From assembly GCA_977017575.1 (NCBI GenBank), contig CDRNVI010000054.1:726496-790495 (forward strand): DNA of 64,000 bases, written 5' to 3'. Both the position numbers and the translations under genes were made by a program. Below the pieces are notes generated by a model, which worked only from the letters and a program-made list of their open reading frames with translations, made no database searches and was not told the origin of the DNA. Source of the stretch: Paramoeba atlantica. Taxonomy: Eukaryota; Discosea. Shown one piece after another: positions 52,241 through 62,293 of the stretch (position 1 is the stretch's first letter; the number at the start of each line of letters is the position of its first letter).

Positions 52241-53052
52241 AAATTTATAATACTACACTGTATATACTACACTGTATATAGTACTATAATTATAGATTTT
52301 GTAGATTTTCAGACCCCTGATAGAAAGCAGGATAAAACACTTGTGCCCTACATGTAGTAAATAATATGTATCGTGCGGTGTTCAAGGCGTAGTGCAGAGA
52401 TGTGTTAACGCATGGAGATCATTGTGAGGCTTAGACACCTATTGCTCCTCCAGAATAGCACATTAACGACATTATAAAACTAGTTTGCAGTTTAAATACA
52501 CACATAGGTGTTAAAACTACAGTACATCATACATGTATGGGTCAGTCGAAACGGGAGAAAACAATTCCCTACAAACGGTATCGATACTGTTTCTGTAATT
52601 ACAGGCCTACAGTTTGCGTGCTAGTACCTCCGTTAGAGGTATGCCTATACAAGGACCCCCCCCATTTTCTTGAAAATTTGGTACCTCCCTACGGAATTGT
52701 TCTTTTCCCCGAAAAGCGGTGACAATTACCGTCCTCTTTCTAGTTACTTGTCCTCTTTAGCCCAAAGTCTGGGTTTTCTGGATAATTACCGTACATGGAT
52801 CGAAAAATCAGCTCAAAGGGCCGACTTGTCTAAAAAACATTAGGTAATTAGGTAAGTAGGGGGGGGGGTACGCAATGCACAATTAGGGGAAAGTCAAGGA
52901 ACATTGCGCAAGTCAAGGATATTGCTTAATCAGTAAATTGTGTTATTTCCTTTTTTTCATGCCTCAGCGTCGCGCGCACGGGTTTCGTGAGTAAAGCATC
53001 ATGGAACACCTTTTTAGCCTTGCCACCTGCAGCCCTTCAAATTAATTCTTTT
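52241..53052. other. Non-coding stretch
   Basis: AT-rich, with short G-runs (52861). No gene is supported. Confidence 0.3.
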
Positions 53053-53154
53053 TTAGGCTCTTCGTTAAACGCGGTGGTTGTTTGTCAACTTAGAAGTCAC
53101 TCATGCTGCGCGCTTCGCGTTAAAAATTATAACCACGTTTAACGAGGAACCTAA
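53053..53154. mobile_element. Foldback MITE, copy 2
   Basis: A 102-bp palindromic element like 31588-31688. Its right end TAA coincides with a TAA present in the uninterrupted LRR gene 5 (61289-61291), consistent with insertion at a TAA target. Confidence 0.75.
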
Positions 53155-53830
53155 CGACACGGCACTGACTTTGGATGGACGAGATATTCCAGTCACATTA
53201 GAACTACTCGTTGAAAGTGTCGTGTCGGATGAGTTCGTTTCTCTCCTGGCTTTCTTTCTTAACGGTTCCGTTACATCGGCCGAGAGCATAGAGACAATCA
53301 TAATTATGAATATAAATCAAGAAAAAAGAAAATTTCAGAGAAAAAGACGTAAAAATGCATTTTGTTTTTTTAACACAGATTTCTGTCGGGCCAAATATTT
53401 TCGAGTTAACACAGATTAATATCATACAGATTAATGTTCTCCAGATTAGTATTACACAGACAAATGTCCCCCCTGTATACCATTTATATAGCATTATAGA
53501 ACATAAAGCTCCCAGATAAGGTAGCGCGGGATGAGCATTACGTTAATCTACACGAACATGCCCAGATAAGGGACTTCGAACGTCAACGCGGTGGTGTTGA
53601 AATTGAGTTGCAAAAACTTTGGTAAAAGAATGAGAAGAGGGGACTCTCGACATAGCCGCGGAGCTTTGTCCCAAATTGCAGACGCCATCAGCGAAGAACG
53701 GAAGCTACAAGAAGACTACAGGCGCACAAAGAAGTTGTATTCAGAAACGAGAGTCCAATCATGGACTGAGATGTTTGACCCGGACTGTATAGAGGTGGAT
53801 GAATCGAGCGCAGGGAAGTTGTAGAGTATG
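53152..53830 (-). pseudogene. Duplicated 5' end and upstream region of LRR gene 5
   Basis: Nearly identical to 61289-61993, including the first 48 or so residues (MIVSMLSADVTEPLRKKARR.. to VSAVSL) and about 390 bp upstream. It lacks a 37-bp segment present at about 61494-61530. The coding part stops at the foldback MITE, so no LRRs remain. Confidence 0.8.
53591..53824 (+). CDS. Small hypothetical ORF in the duplicated LRR upstream region
   Basis: 77 residues with a charged segment (HSRGALSQIADAISEERKLQ, ..ETRVQSWTEMFDPDCIEVD). The same reading exists at 61775-61990 except for one G fewer near the start, which changes the N-terminus only. Conservation of the frame is explained by recent duplication. 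It may be a remnant of an older gene; no family is recognised. Confidence 0.3.
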   Translation: MVLKLSCKNFGKRMRRGDSRHSRGALSQIADAISEERKLQEDYRRTKKLYSETRVQSWTEMFDPDCIEVDESSAGKL

Positions 53831-54144
53831 CCGCGGGGATGATTTTCCATCCTCCACACCTGGGTGTGACCCCCCCTGGCCCGACAAGTTCGAAATTTTT
53901 GGGATGACGCAAAAAAAATATTATTGACCAAAAAAAGTAGAATTTTTTTCACGAAGCTTGTGTCATACTAATAAACAAGAAAGTGTTAATAAACAAGAAA
54001 CGATTCTACGACGACGTCTTAAAGACTCAAGATTGATTTTCGATAGTGTACACCTCCAGAAATGAAGTGCCCTATCTTCGCCCATATCAAAGCCTATGTT
54101 GAAGAGTTTTGTCTCTTCCCATACATGTAGTATATTCTATATAC
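53831..54144. repeat. Interspersed repeat and AT-rich spacer
   Basis: 53830-53960 is the reverse complement of part of 31270-31420. The remainder is unremarkable. Confidence 0.45.
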
Positions 54145-54854
54145 AGGGGGGTAAATCAGATGCTGCGGGGGGTCTAAAAATTGCAAAACCCTTCCAATTT
54201 TGGAAGGTGATAGCGCATTCGAGAGCTCTCGCAGAGTTCTATGTTTTTGCGCTATTTTCACCCCAAAAGAAGGCAATTTTGTTTATTGTATTTTTTTTAA
54301 AGTTTTTTTGCCCCTCTATAATTTGTAGTTTTTCCCAAATTTGCTCATTTTTTCGTTTTCGGATAATGCTCCTTGCCACAATGGCAGTTTTAGAACCTTA
54401 AAAAAAACGAAGTCGTTGTTTTGGACTTTCCCCCAAAATCCCCAGATCTTAACCCCATTGAAAACATTTGGGAAATTATGAATGCCTTTATTAAAAATGG
54501 TACAAATCCAGAAAATAGGACTGAACTCTTGTTTTCTATTGAAAGAGCGGTTGATTACATTAAACCAGATGGTCATGACACGCTCATTAACACTTTAAAC
54601 AGCATGCCGCTGCGTTTCGACATAGTAGTAGAAAAGAAAGGAGAAAGTTGTAATTATTAGTCGTCTAAAACCTTTCTCACAATTTTTGCATTTTGACGTT
54701 TTTGGGCTTCTGGTCAGTTGAACACCCCCCTATACCCCGGGAAACTGCCTTTTCTAAAAGATAGAACGAGAGCTCTCGAATGCGCTATCATTTTCCAAAA
54801 TTGGAAAGGTTTTGCAATTTTTAGGCCCCCCGCAGCATCTGATTTACCTCCCTG
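54145..54854 (+). mobile_element. Tc1-like deletion derivative
   Basis: 710 bp between TATA and TATA, with TIRs of about 105 bp (CAGGGGGGTAAATCAGATGC.. and complement). The interior keeps only the transposase C-terminus, 54421-54660: SPDLNPIENIW (catalytic Glu), DGTNPENRTE.., ending GESCNY. Confidence 0.8.
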
Positions 54855-54860
54855 TATATA

Positions 54861-56420
54861 CAGGGGTGGTCACGAAAAGAGTGGGGGGTCTAAAATTTGT
54901 ACCGTGCGAGCTTTTGACCTAATTCCTTCGGCATTCAACAGATCTTGAAATTTTAAGACTACGTGAGTTATAACTACTTAGGCATATAAGGTTGAGTGAT
55001 AATGGTGAGTCGGCAAAAAATAGGTTTTTTTGTTTTTTGCATATTTGGATTTTCTCATTATTTCATTATTGATCCCCCGTTTTTTTCTCGAAGAAGTCTG
55101 ATTCGGGACGGGAAGCTCGTCAAAGTATTATTATACGATGCTTTCATATCAGATAATAGATAATTAAGCGCTTTTGGAATTGCAGCTTGTAGTTCCTTAC
55201 GGTTTGTGGGGCGGAGAGTAAATTTTATGTGGTGATCCATCATGCTCCACAAATTTTCAATTAAATTTAAATCCGGCGACTTGGCAGGCCAATCAGGAAT
55301 GCTGATACCCATGTCTCTGCCGACGCGGCGAGCGTGATTATGGCCCGGAGCGTTATCCATGATCACTGTTGCCGCTGGTTTACGCTTTAACCAGTTGTAG
55401 AAACCATTTCGTTTTGTCATGGCAGAGAGAAACGTTTCATTAGTGACCGTCTCATTCTCCGCAAACTCATGAAAACAGTGAACCTTGGGAACCCCCCATT
55501 CAAGGCTCACCGCCATCCAAATATGAACCCCCTTTCCTCCGAAATATTTCTCAACATCTTTTGGTACCTCAAGGGGTTCATCTGACCTTTTGCAAATGTA
55601 CCAAATATTGCGTGAGTGGTACCCGCATTTAAAAATCTTTTCATTCGTCCACAGAATACGGGCGTATTGAAAAGGGGTGAACCTCTCCAAACGATTTGCC
55701 AACTCCAGGCGGTCGAATTTGTGCTGAGGCGTGAGATGAGGAACTTTCCTCATTTTTCTGCTTATGTACCCGCTCCTTTTCAGTGATCTTTTCACAGACG
55801 AAAGAGAGCATGGGTACTTGGTTTGATCGATCTGGCGGTGAACCCACCTCCAAGATGGACAGCCAATGGGACTACGTTGATTTTCTTCATCTACAATAGA
55901 TTCTAACATTATTCGAAACTCTTCATTATCAATCGCATTCTTACGTATGTATTTTATACGTTCTAACCCTCCTGTCTCCCGGTGGCGTTTAACCCATCGA
56001 GAGACAGTTGCTTCACTGCATTTCATAAGAGCAGCAGTGTCTGTAATCGAACGTCCCTGGTTTTGTACCTCATGGACGCAAATTACACGTGTTTCATAAG
56101 TGATTTGTTGCGTCGAGAGGGTGCGCCTCTGGCGGCGAAGTGTTTTCGGCATAAAAGATGTGTTAGAAAGAGTTAAGTGGTATTTTATTCATAGATTAAT
56201 GGGCTAAAATGATAAAAAATGATAAAAATCCGATTTTTTGCAGAATTTTCAGGTAAAAAATTCAGTAAAATTTTATCGTGACGTCTTATCAGCTTTGGGG
56301 GCGGCAACAATGGTGCCAGTAGTCTTAAAATTTCGAGATCTGTTGAATGCCGAAGGAATTAGGTCAAAAGCTCGCACGGTACAAATTTTAGACCCCCCAC
56401 CTTTTTCGTGATCCCCCCTG
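54861..56420 (-). mobile_element. Tc1-like transposon, complete structure
   Basis: 1560 bp flanked by TATA on both sides, with TIRs of about 100 bp (CAGGGGTGGTCACGAAAAGA.. and ..GATCCCCCCTG). The interior holds one uninterrupted transposase ORF. Only six bases (TATATA) separate it from the 54145 element, so its TA target lay at the edge of that element. Confidence 0.85.
55058..56152 (-). CDS. Tc1-like transposase, full-length ORF with Asp-to-Asn change
   Basis: 364 residues from MPKTLRRQRRTLST to SIMK-TAA. The N-terminal paired-type helix-turn-helix includes SITDTAALMKCSEATVSRW, followed by KRSLKRSGYISRKMRKVPHL. The catalytic region reads WTNEKIFKCG, where the family has D-E, so the first catalytic Asp appears to be Asn. 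VIMDNAPGHNHAR (second Asp) and KSPDLNLIENLW (Glu) follow, 32 residues apart. The protein may bind the TIRs but is probably not catalytic. Confidence 0.85.
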   Translation of the reverse strand: MPKTLRRQRRTLSTQQITYETRVICVHEVQNQGRSITDTAALMKCSEATVSRWVKRHRETGGLERIKYIRKNAIDNEEFRIMLESIVDEENQRSPIGCPSWRWVHRQIDQTKYPCSLSSVKRSLKRSGYISRKMRKVPHLTPQHKFDRLELANRLERFTPFQYARILWTNEKIFKCGYHSRNIWYICKRSDEPLEVPKDVEKYFGGKGVHIWMAVSLEWGVPKVHCFHEFAENETVTNETFLSAMTKRNGFYNWLKRKPAATVIMDNAPGHNHARRVGRDMGISIPDWPAKSPDLNLIENLWSMMDHHIKFTLRPTNRKELQAAIPKALNYLLSDMKASYNNTLTSFPSRIRLLREKNGGSIMK

Positions 56421-56467
56421 TATAGGCGTGATATAGGCATGTTAAACCGTGCCCTCGTTTATATAAA

Positions 56468-56731
56468 ATGGTTACAATCACGAGGGCAATGAGAAGTTAC
56501 ACCCCCGCCAAAAAGTATTGTAATTTACTAGTATCGACCACGAATTTTTGGTCGATACTAATAAATGCAATGCTTTTTGTCGATTTCCACGAGTTGCCAC
56601 TCACCTCCAAAAAGTTGCACATTATCATATCGGATCTGTGTAAACGTATAGTGAAGCATAAAAATGGGAGAGAAATCACTGCACTAGAGAAATTACGGGC
56701 GTGTCCTCAATTCCTATGGATGATTTACTAG
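56468..56731 (+). CDS. Hypothetical ORF
   Basis: 87 residues, no family recognised. A hairpin AGTATCGACC/GGTCGATACT lies within (56531-56560). Confidence 0.2.
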   Translation: MVTITRAMRSYTPAKKYCNLLVSTTNFWSILINAMLFVDFHELPLTSKKLHIIISDLCKRIVKHKNGREITALEKLRACPQFLWMIY

Positions 56732-56734
56732 CCA

Positions 56735-57560
56735 GAAAGGCTCAAAGCCTGGCACCGCTACGCGCCCCAGGCCCCATGGGGTAGACCAAAGAACTTTTGA
56801 CCCCAGTGTTAATGGACGACGGCCCACGTGACACAGTCACGTGGATTATTCATGGGATACTTATCAACTCTCTCCCTCCCTCAATGCGCGAGTCACTTAC
56901 GGGGGAATCTCTGAAACTCTTCACAAAGCCGGGTGCCCCAGCAGGACATCACTCCTCTTACCGCCCCATAGCCATGGGGGAATGCTTTCTGAAGGTGGCC
57001 GGACTTCTGGCCCTGGAGAAAGTAAGAGAGCATCTCCCCACCTTCTTCCAAGGACTTCAGTTCGGAGCGCGATACACCCAAGGGTGTGTATCTTATAATA
57101 CACCCAAGGGTGTGTCCTTTAGTACCTCCCTCGTCCACTGTAGCCTGGGTTACATAGCCATCGAGACATGCTCCCTAGGACTCCTTACGACCTGCTGTAC
57201 CTGTCCAGCAGAAGGTTGCACTCTTCCCTTGCTAAAGAACGGAGAGCACGCATTATTATGTAAAAAAGGACACGGTTTGATAGCTCGACACAACGCCCTG
57301 GCACACCAATTCACATCTTTCTGCAGTAAGGCCTTTCTTCAACCACAGAGAGAAACCACAGAGAGGGAAACCGTGGCCCAGGAGGCGCTCTCACTAGACC
57401 CGCGGACGTTTTTCTGCCCACTGGCTCTCTTGTGAAACGGGATCTGGCGAAAGGCATGGTATAGATTTTGCGGTCACACTTGCACAGCAAAAGACGTATT
57501 TGGACTCAGTCCGTACTGCTAGCTGGGTGGCACCAGGATCTTTTGCCGGGCATTAGGGGG
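56735..57560 (+). pseudogene. LINE-C, internally deleted RLE-type LINE
   Basis: Frame 56797-57435: RT blocks YRPIAMGECFLKVAG and FFQGLQFGA are joined directly to CPAEGC..H.LLC, GHGLIARHNALAHQF and KAFLQPQRE, which is the CCHC/endonuclease region of the LINE-A type. The RT palm with YLDD is deleted. A 26-bp near-tandem duplication around ACACCCAAGGGTGTGT (57072-57115) sits at the deletion joint. Further homology (YLDSVRTASWVAPGSF) runs to about 57555 in another frame. It differs from LINE-A and LINE-B. Confidence 0.7.
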
Positions 57561-57660
57561 GCGGCGGAAGGGGAGGCGGGGCGGGAGCGTGGCGGGTGGC
57601 GCGGCGGGAGCGTGGCGGGTGGCACTGCAGGAGCGTGGCGGGGAGCACGGTGGGAGAGCG
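57556..57660 (+). repeat. GC-rich minisatellite
   Basis: About four degenerate copies of a 24-27 bp unit built on GCGGGAGCGTGGCGGGTGGC. Confidence 0.75.
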
Positions 57661-58074
57661 CCGTGGGCTTCATTACTAAGGGCAACTTGAGTGGGACTTT
57701 CTTCAAGGCGATTAGAAATGGCAACAGCACGCTCGCGATGCTCTTCTGCAGAAGGCTTTTGTGGTCGACGAGTGTTGCTTGGCACAGGTGAATAAACTTC
57801 ATTTTCGGGATCCCTTTCAACTATTGGTTCAACTTCCAGACAGATAATAAGAAGTCAATAGCTAATAATTTTATTAATATGAGAGACACTACAGACACCG
57901 CTAAAGTTAATGACATATCCCTTAAATTTTGATGAAAGGGGACTTCTTTTCCTCCTAAAAAAATGAATTTTTTCCACGGTGGTTGCGCAGACAAAATTTC
58001 AGTTCGCCAATATCACAAAGCATGATGACGTATTGGCCGACCAAACAGGACAACCCAACTTGGTCGAAACCACA
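57661..58074. other. Non-coding stretch
   Basis: No gene is supported. Confidence 0.3.
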
Positions 58075-59378
58075 TTACCTGTTTCCAGAGACGCATTTTC
58101 TGATTCTTAAAAAACAACTGTAATATAACTTATCTAGTCTTATTTTGTGGTGCAAAAGGGATGATCGTAATCCTTGTGGTGCTCCTGTACCTTCGGAAAT
58201 TTCGTATAGATGCTCCAACATTTGGCAAACGTGTGTGGCCATAGGAGTATCCTTGCTTTCACTAAATTCCTTGAGTGCCGCATGTTCACTACATTCGCTC
58301 AAAAAAAAATTTCACTGCTTCTGAATGCATTGTGAGCCGTATTTAGTCAAGATTTTCTGACACCGCTTAATGGAATTAGAATCTCGTCGCCCTTTTTTTG
58401 CTTCTTCGATGAATAACTGAATAGTTTGCAAAAAGGTTTGCCAGAAATTCCATGGACGTGAACTTGTCGGAGCACCAGCGAGTAACCCCTCCAAGTTTCG
58501 GAGTAACGACGCCACGCTTCATGCGAGCACTGGTCATGGCGTTCAAAAATTTTGGACCACACTCTGAAAATATTCGATGTTTTTCCTGGAAATCGTTTTC
58601 CCCAAGGTTCAAAAGTTTCTCCTTCACTCCACTAACTTCCTGTGGTATCACTTGCTTGAGCACACAAAGTGTGCTTAACTTACTTCGTGCCTATGCGTCT
58701 GGCACCTTATTTTACATTCGTCAGATTTGAGTACAGAAACGCGGACGTACTCTTTTGAACGAGCTTCTCGTTCCTCAGATGCATTTATTACCCTCCTGTG
58801 AATCAGCAGGCTCTTCTTTAAACGTTTTATCGCATTTCTCTGTGCCTGCACAGTTCGATTTAGCGAACTAATTGTTTTTTTAAGAGTGGCTAAAGGTGTG
58901 GTTGAGTTAGAAGCCTCATTTTCGGAAGGGGGTTCCAACGAATCACCGGTAATCTCAAATGGCTCCATCACATGTACGTCCGGGGTTCTAAGGCGGGGGA
59001 TGCTAAAGTGGATGCTAAGTGATGTGATATACTCTGAGTGATTTCCAATAGATCTGCTTGAAAAGTATGGTCCGCTATGCACTTCGTTGAATGGTGCGTC
59101 TGTTGCGATTTTTGAAAAAGAAAGGGGAAAGTCATATCTTCGGAATCGCAACTTTCCGAACCGATACCTTCACCTACAACGAAAGCGATATCTGAACCAC
59201 TTTCGTGGTAGACAGATTCGCATTCTTCAGAATCCCCCGAAGTCGAGCAAGAGGAATCATACTCCGTTTCAGAAGCTTCCGAAGGTTCCCAGTCGGTATC
59301 CGTTGCGGAAGACGCGAAAAGACTCTCTGCAGAGAGACTTGAGTCCGTTTGTGACATTGAAAAATAAGAACAAATCAC
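58075..59378 (-). pseudogene. hAT-like remnant 2 with acidic and coiled-coil N-terminal ORFs
   Basis: In sense order: an acidic Ser/Glu-rich frame (59378-58968), a helical frame (59151-58675) with LKKTISSLNRTVQAQRNAIK, a frame 58663-58376 with VVTPKLGGVTRWCSDKFTSM that matches the 37150 region of remnant 1, and 58302-58075 with ESKDTPMATHVCQMLEHL that matches 37400. The catalytic core seen in remnant 1 is missing. At 58680-58650 a GTAAGT...CAAG segment of 29 nt, with its own hairpin, separates two frames that become continuous if it is removed. Confidence 0.45.
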
Positions 59379-59671
59379 TGAAAGTAGATAATTTTCAGAT
59401 AAAATTTTGACATAAAAATTTCTCTGGTCAAGTACTGCAAAATGATGAATTCTGACTATTTTTCCGTTGTTATCCTAACGTATCCGAGTAACTACGAAAA
59501 AAAACTAGCTAAAAAGCTCCTTCCATGCTCTCAAAACTTTTGTAACATTTTTTCTGAACGGGGGTATACAGTATATCAGGACCCGACGTCAGTTTGTATT
59601 TACATACTGTTTACTTCAAGTTTATCACAATACGCTATACCTAGCTACATTTCTAACTTTTTTCGGGTTCC

Positions 59672-60228
59672 TTGCATTGTATGGATAATAGTTATTCACC
59701 CCCACCACCCTTCCCTTCTCCCCTCCCTGCGAAACGTCGTTGTCCTTCATCACCACTCCCTTCTTCTCCCCTTCGTGCGAACAACCGTTCCCCACCATCA
59801 CCACCCCCCTCTTCCCTCACTGCGAACAGTCATTCCCCACCACCATCCCGGTCGTCTCGCCCACGTCGCCTTGATGCTTGGGTTATAATATGCCCTCCTG
59901 ACCCACGAGTCGGTGCTTTATCAGACCCCATACCTTTGAATATCCGTATCACAACATCACTAGATCCCCATACCTTTGAATATCAGCATCCTGCGCTCAT
60001 CCTCCTAGCTTCAGACAATACTGTTGTAGGTCGGTGTATGGAAAAAGGCTACTCGGAACACGACCACTTATGAATTACCCGGAAGAAGATGTTAAAACTC
60101 GTTTGTCCAGCACTGTAATCTGCTTGCGATGGTCGCTGGCTCAATACATAGATAAGGCTGTGACGTTCGTACCACGCAATGAATTTCTTGTGGATGGTGG
60201 CCTTGATAACAAAAAAGATGGTAATTAA
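59672..60228 (+). CDS. Hypothetical proline/serine-rich ORF and continuation
   Basis: 59672-60073 encodes a Pro/Ser/His-rich stretch from a degenerate 45-bp-type repeat (CCCTC..TGCGAAC..CGTTCCCCACCA) and then DAWVIICPPDPRVGAL. 60034-60228, in the next frame, reads MNYPEEDVKTRLSSTVICL to GGLDNKKDGN. One shift may separate them. A direct repeat CCCATACCTTTGAATATC occurs twice at 59927-59985. No family is recognised. Confidence 0.3.
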
Positions 60229-60279
60229 AGTCTGGCATCAAATAATAACAATAATAGAAATGAACTAAACGTTATCTGA

Positions 60280-60420
60280 TCTCAAGGACCTGTCTACAGG
60301 TCCTACAAGGTCTAGGTGTGTATCCATGTACACACGCGACTACATGTACTCAGTAAGCGAGTATCACTCAAAATTAAGTGAGTCTCACTAAATCGATGTC
60401 TCACTTAATCAGATTGCTAA
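60280..60420. repeat. Cluster of short hairpins
   Basis: AGGACCTG-TCTA-CAGGTCCT, GTGTGTA-TCCA-TGTACACAC and AAGTGAGTCTCACT lie within 130 bp. No gene is seen between 60230 and 60700. Confidence 0.5.
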
Positions 60421-60700
60421 AAAGTACTTCACCGTGGATTTATCTGCATATCCATTTTCTTAATCACATGGCAGACACTATGGTCGACATGCTTCGCATG
60501 ATGTCCTACCTTTTCATGCCTACCCGAAAGAAAACAAATAATGTATTGCATAAGTTACTTATGTAAAATCGGGCCGTCTAATACTATAATATTCAAATTC
60601 CAATCAAAATAATATCCCACCGCAAAATTAACTATTTCTTTGTCAAGTATTTTTTGTATGCTGACGCTTTTCGTGCCTATTTCCCATTATAGAGATCACT

Positions 60701-61438
60701 TTACCTTAGTCCACACATTCCATAAACACGCGGACTCGGTCTGTCGCGTGTCATCTCACCGTTGCTTACCGTAATCTTTGTTCGCGCTACAGTATAATAC
60801 AGATTTTTTAACTCGTCTCTGATGTTTAGGAAGCCTTCAAGTTCTGTATTAAAAGCTAAAATTATGTCGCGCAAGTTTTCGTGCACGAAATCGAATTCAA
60901 TATGACCAGAAAATTTATTGTCACACATATTAAGATAGACTAGAAAGGGTGGCAGGTGACGAAAATCTGGAGTACCCGTGAACTGATTGAAGGATATGTT
61001 AATGTCTTTCAATTTCGGAGGCAACTGATCAAAGGGAAACTCACCCGATAGAGAATTGAACGTTAGCCGTAAAATTTCCAATTCGTACGGCAAATATTTT
61101 ACATTGAACTGGCCTTGTAGTTTCTCGCTAGAGAAACTAGTAGTAGAGCCCATCATGTGACCCCAGGTTATCCAAATCACGTCGCCCTTGTCGTTACATG
61201 TGACCCCATCCCAGCTACATCCCGGGGTATCGGTGGACCATGACGGTGGAGGGTTTTCTACGAGTCTCATCAAATCGTACTCCACGGGTAACGACACGGC
61301 ACTGACTTTAGATGGACGAGATGTTCCAGTCACATTAGAACTACTCGTTGAAAGTGTCGTGTCGGATGAGTTCGTTTCTCTCCTGGCTTTCTTTCTTAAC
61401 GGTTCCGTTACATCGGCCGAGAGCATAGAGACAATCAT
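60701..61438 (-). CDS. LRR protein 5
   Basis: 245 residues, open from MIVSMLSADVTEPLRKK. A Ser/Thr-rich stretch is followed by the family module PSKVSAVSLPVEYDLMRLVE and cap GCSWDGVTCNDKGD, then about five LRRs (LPPKLKDINISFNQFTGTPD..). The C-terminus is NTELEGFLNIRDE.. to CGLR-TAA. A hydrophobic segment (FFFLICICNY) exists upstream in another frame, so a signal peptide may be encoded after a correction or an unseen intron. Its 5' part is duplicated at 53152-53830. Confidence 0.78.
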   Translation of the reverse strand: MIVSMLSADVTEPLRKKARRETNSSDTTLSTSSSNVTGTSRPSKVSAVSLPVEYDLMRLVENPPPSWSTDTPGCSWDGVTCNDKGDVIWITWGHMMGSTTSFSSEKLQGQFNVKYLPYELEILRLTFNSLSGEFPFDQLPPKLKDINISFNQFTGTPDFRHLPPFLVYLNMCDNKFSGHIEFDFVHENLRDIILAFNTELEGFLNIRDELKNLYYTVARTKITVSNGEMTRDRPSPRVYGMCGLR

Positions 61439-61993
61439 AATTACAAATACAAATCAAGAAAAAAGAAAATTTCCGAGAAAAAGACGTAAAAATGCATGGA
61501 AAAAGAAGAATTTCGCCTGCGGCGCATTCTTGTTTTTTTAACACAGATTTCTGTCGGGCCAAATATTTTCGAGTTAACACAGATTAATATCATACAGATT
61601 AATGTTCTCCAGATTAGTATTACACAGACAAATGTCCCCCTGTATATCATTTATATAGCTTTATAGAATATAAAGCTCCCAGATAAGGTAGCTCGGGATG
61701 AGCATTACGTGAATCTACACAAACATGCCCAGATAAGGGACTTCGAACGTCTACGCGGTGGTGTTGAAATCGAGTTGCAAAAACTTTGGTAAAAGAATGA
61801 GAAGAGGGACTCTCGACATAGCCGTGGAGCTTTGTCCCAAATTGCAGACGCCATCAGCGAAGAACGGAAGCTACAAGAAGACTACAGGCGCATAAAGAAG
61901 TTGTATTCAGAAACGAGAGTCCAATCATGGACCGAGATGTTTGACCCGGACTGTATAGAGGTGGATGAATCGAGCGCAGGGAAGTTGTAGAGT
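61289..61993. repeat. Segmental duplication partner of 53152-53830
   Basis: About 680 bp shared, with scattered substitutions and one 37-bp indel. Covers the LRR 5 start, its upstream region and the small plus-strand ORF. Confidence 0.85.
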
Positions 61994-62293
61994 AAAAAGA
62001 TGAAAGATGAAATATGAAAAGGAAAGTTGTAGAGTAAAAACATGTTTTTTTTTGGCCCGAGCTACAGCTTGTGTATTGGGTATCGGTCCGATACACCACG
62101 CACGGCTAGGTAAACGGATATGTATACCAGTCCGATTGGGTGTACGAACGTTTGTTATACTAGGATTGCTACTTAAGAATTCATCTGCATTAAGATCTAT
62201 GGTATTATGAATTGTGCGTGGATTGATTTGACTGATATTACATGTAGATCATGTATATCATATACATGCATACATGTATTTGTCCCTCCCATG
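61994..62293. other. Non-coding stretch with a 45-bp tandem duplication
   Basis: GGAA(A)GTTGTAGAGTAAAAA occurs twice (61980 and 62023). Nothing else is recognised. Confidence 0.35.
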
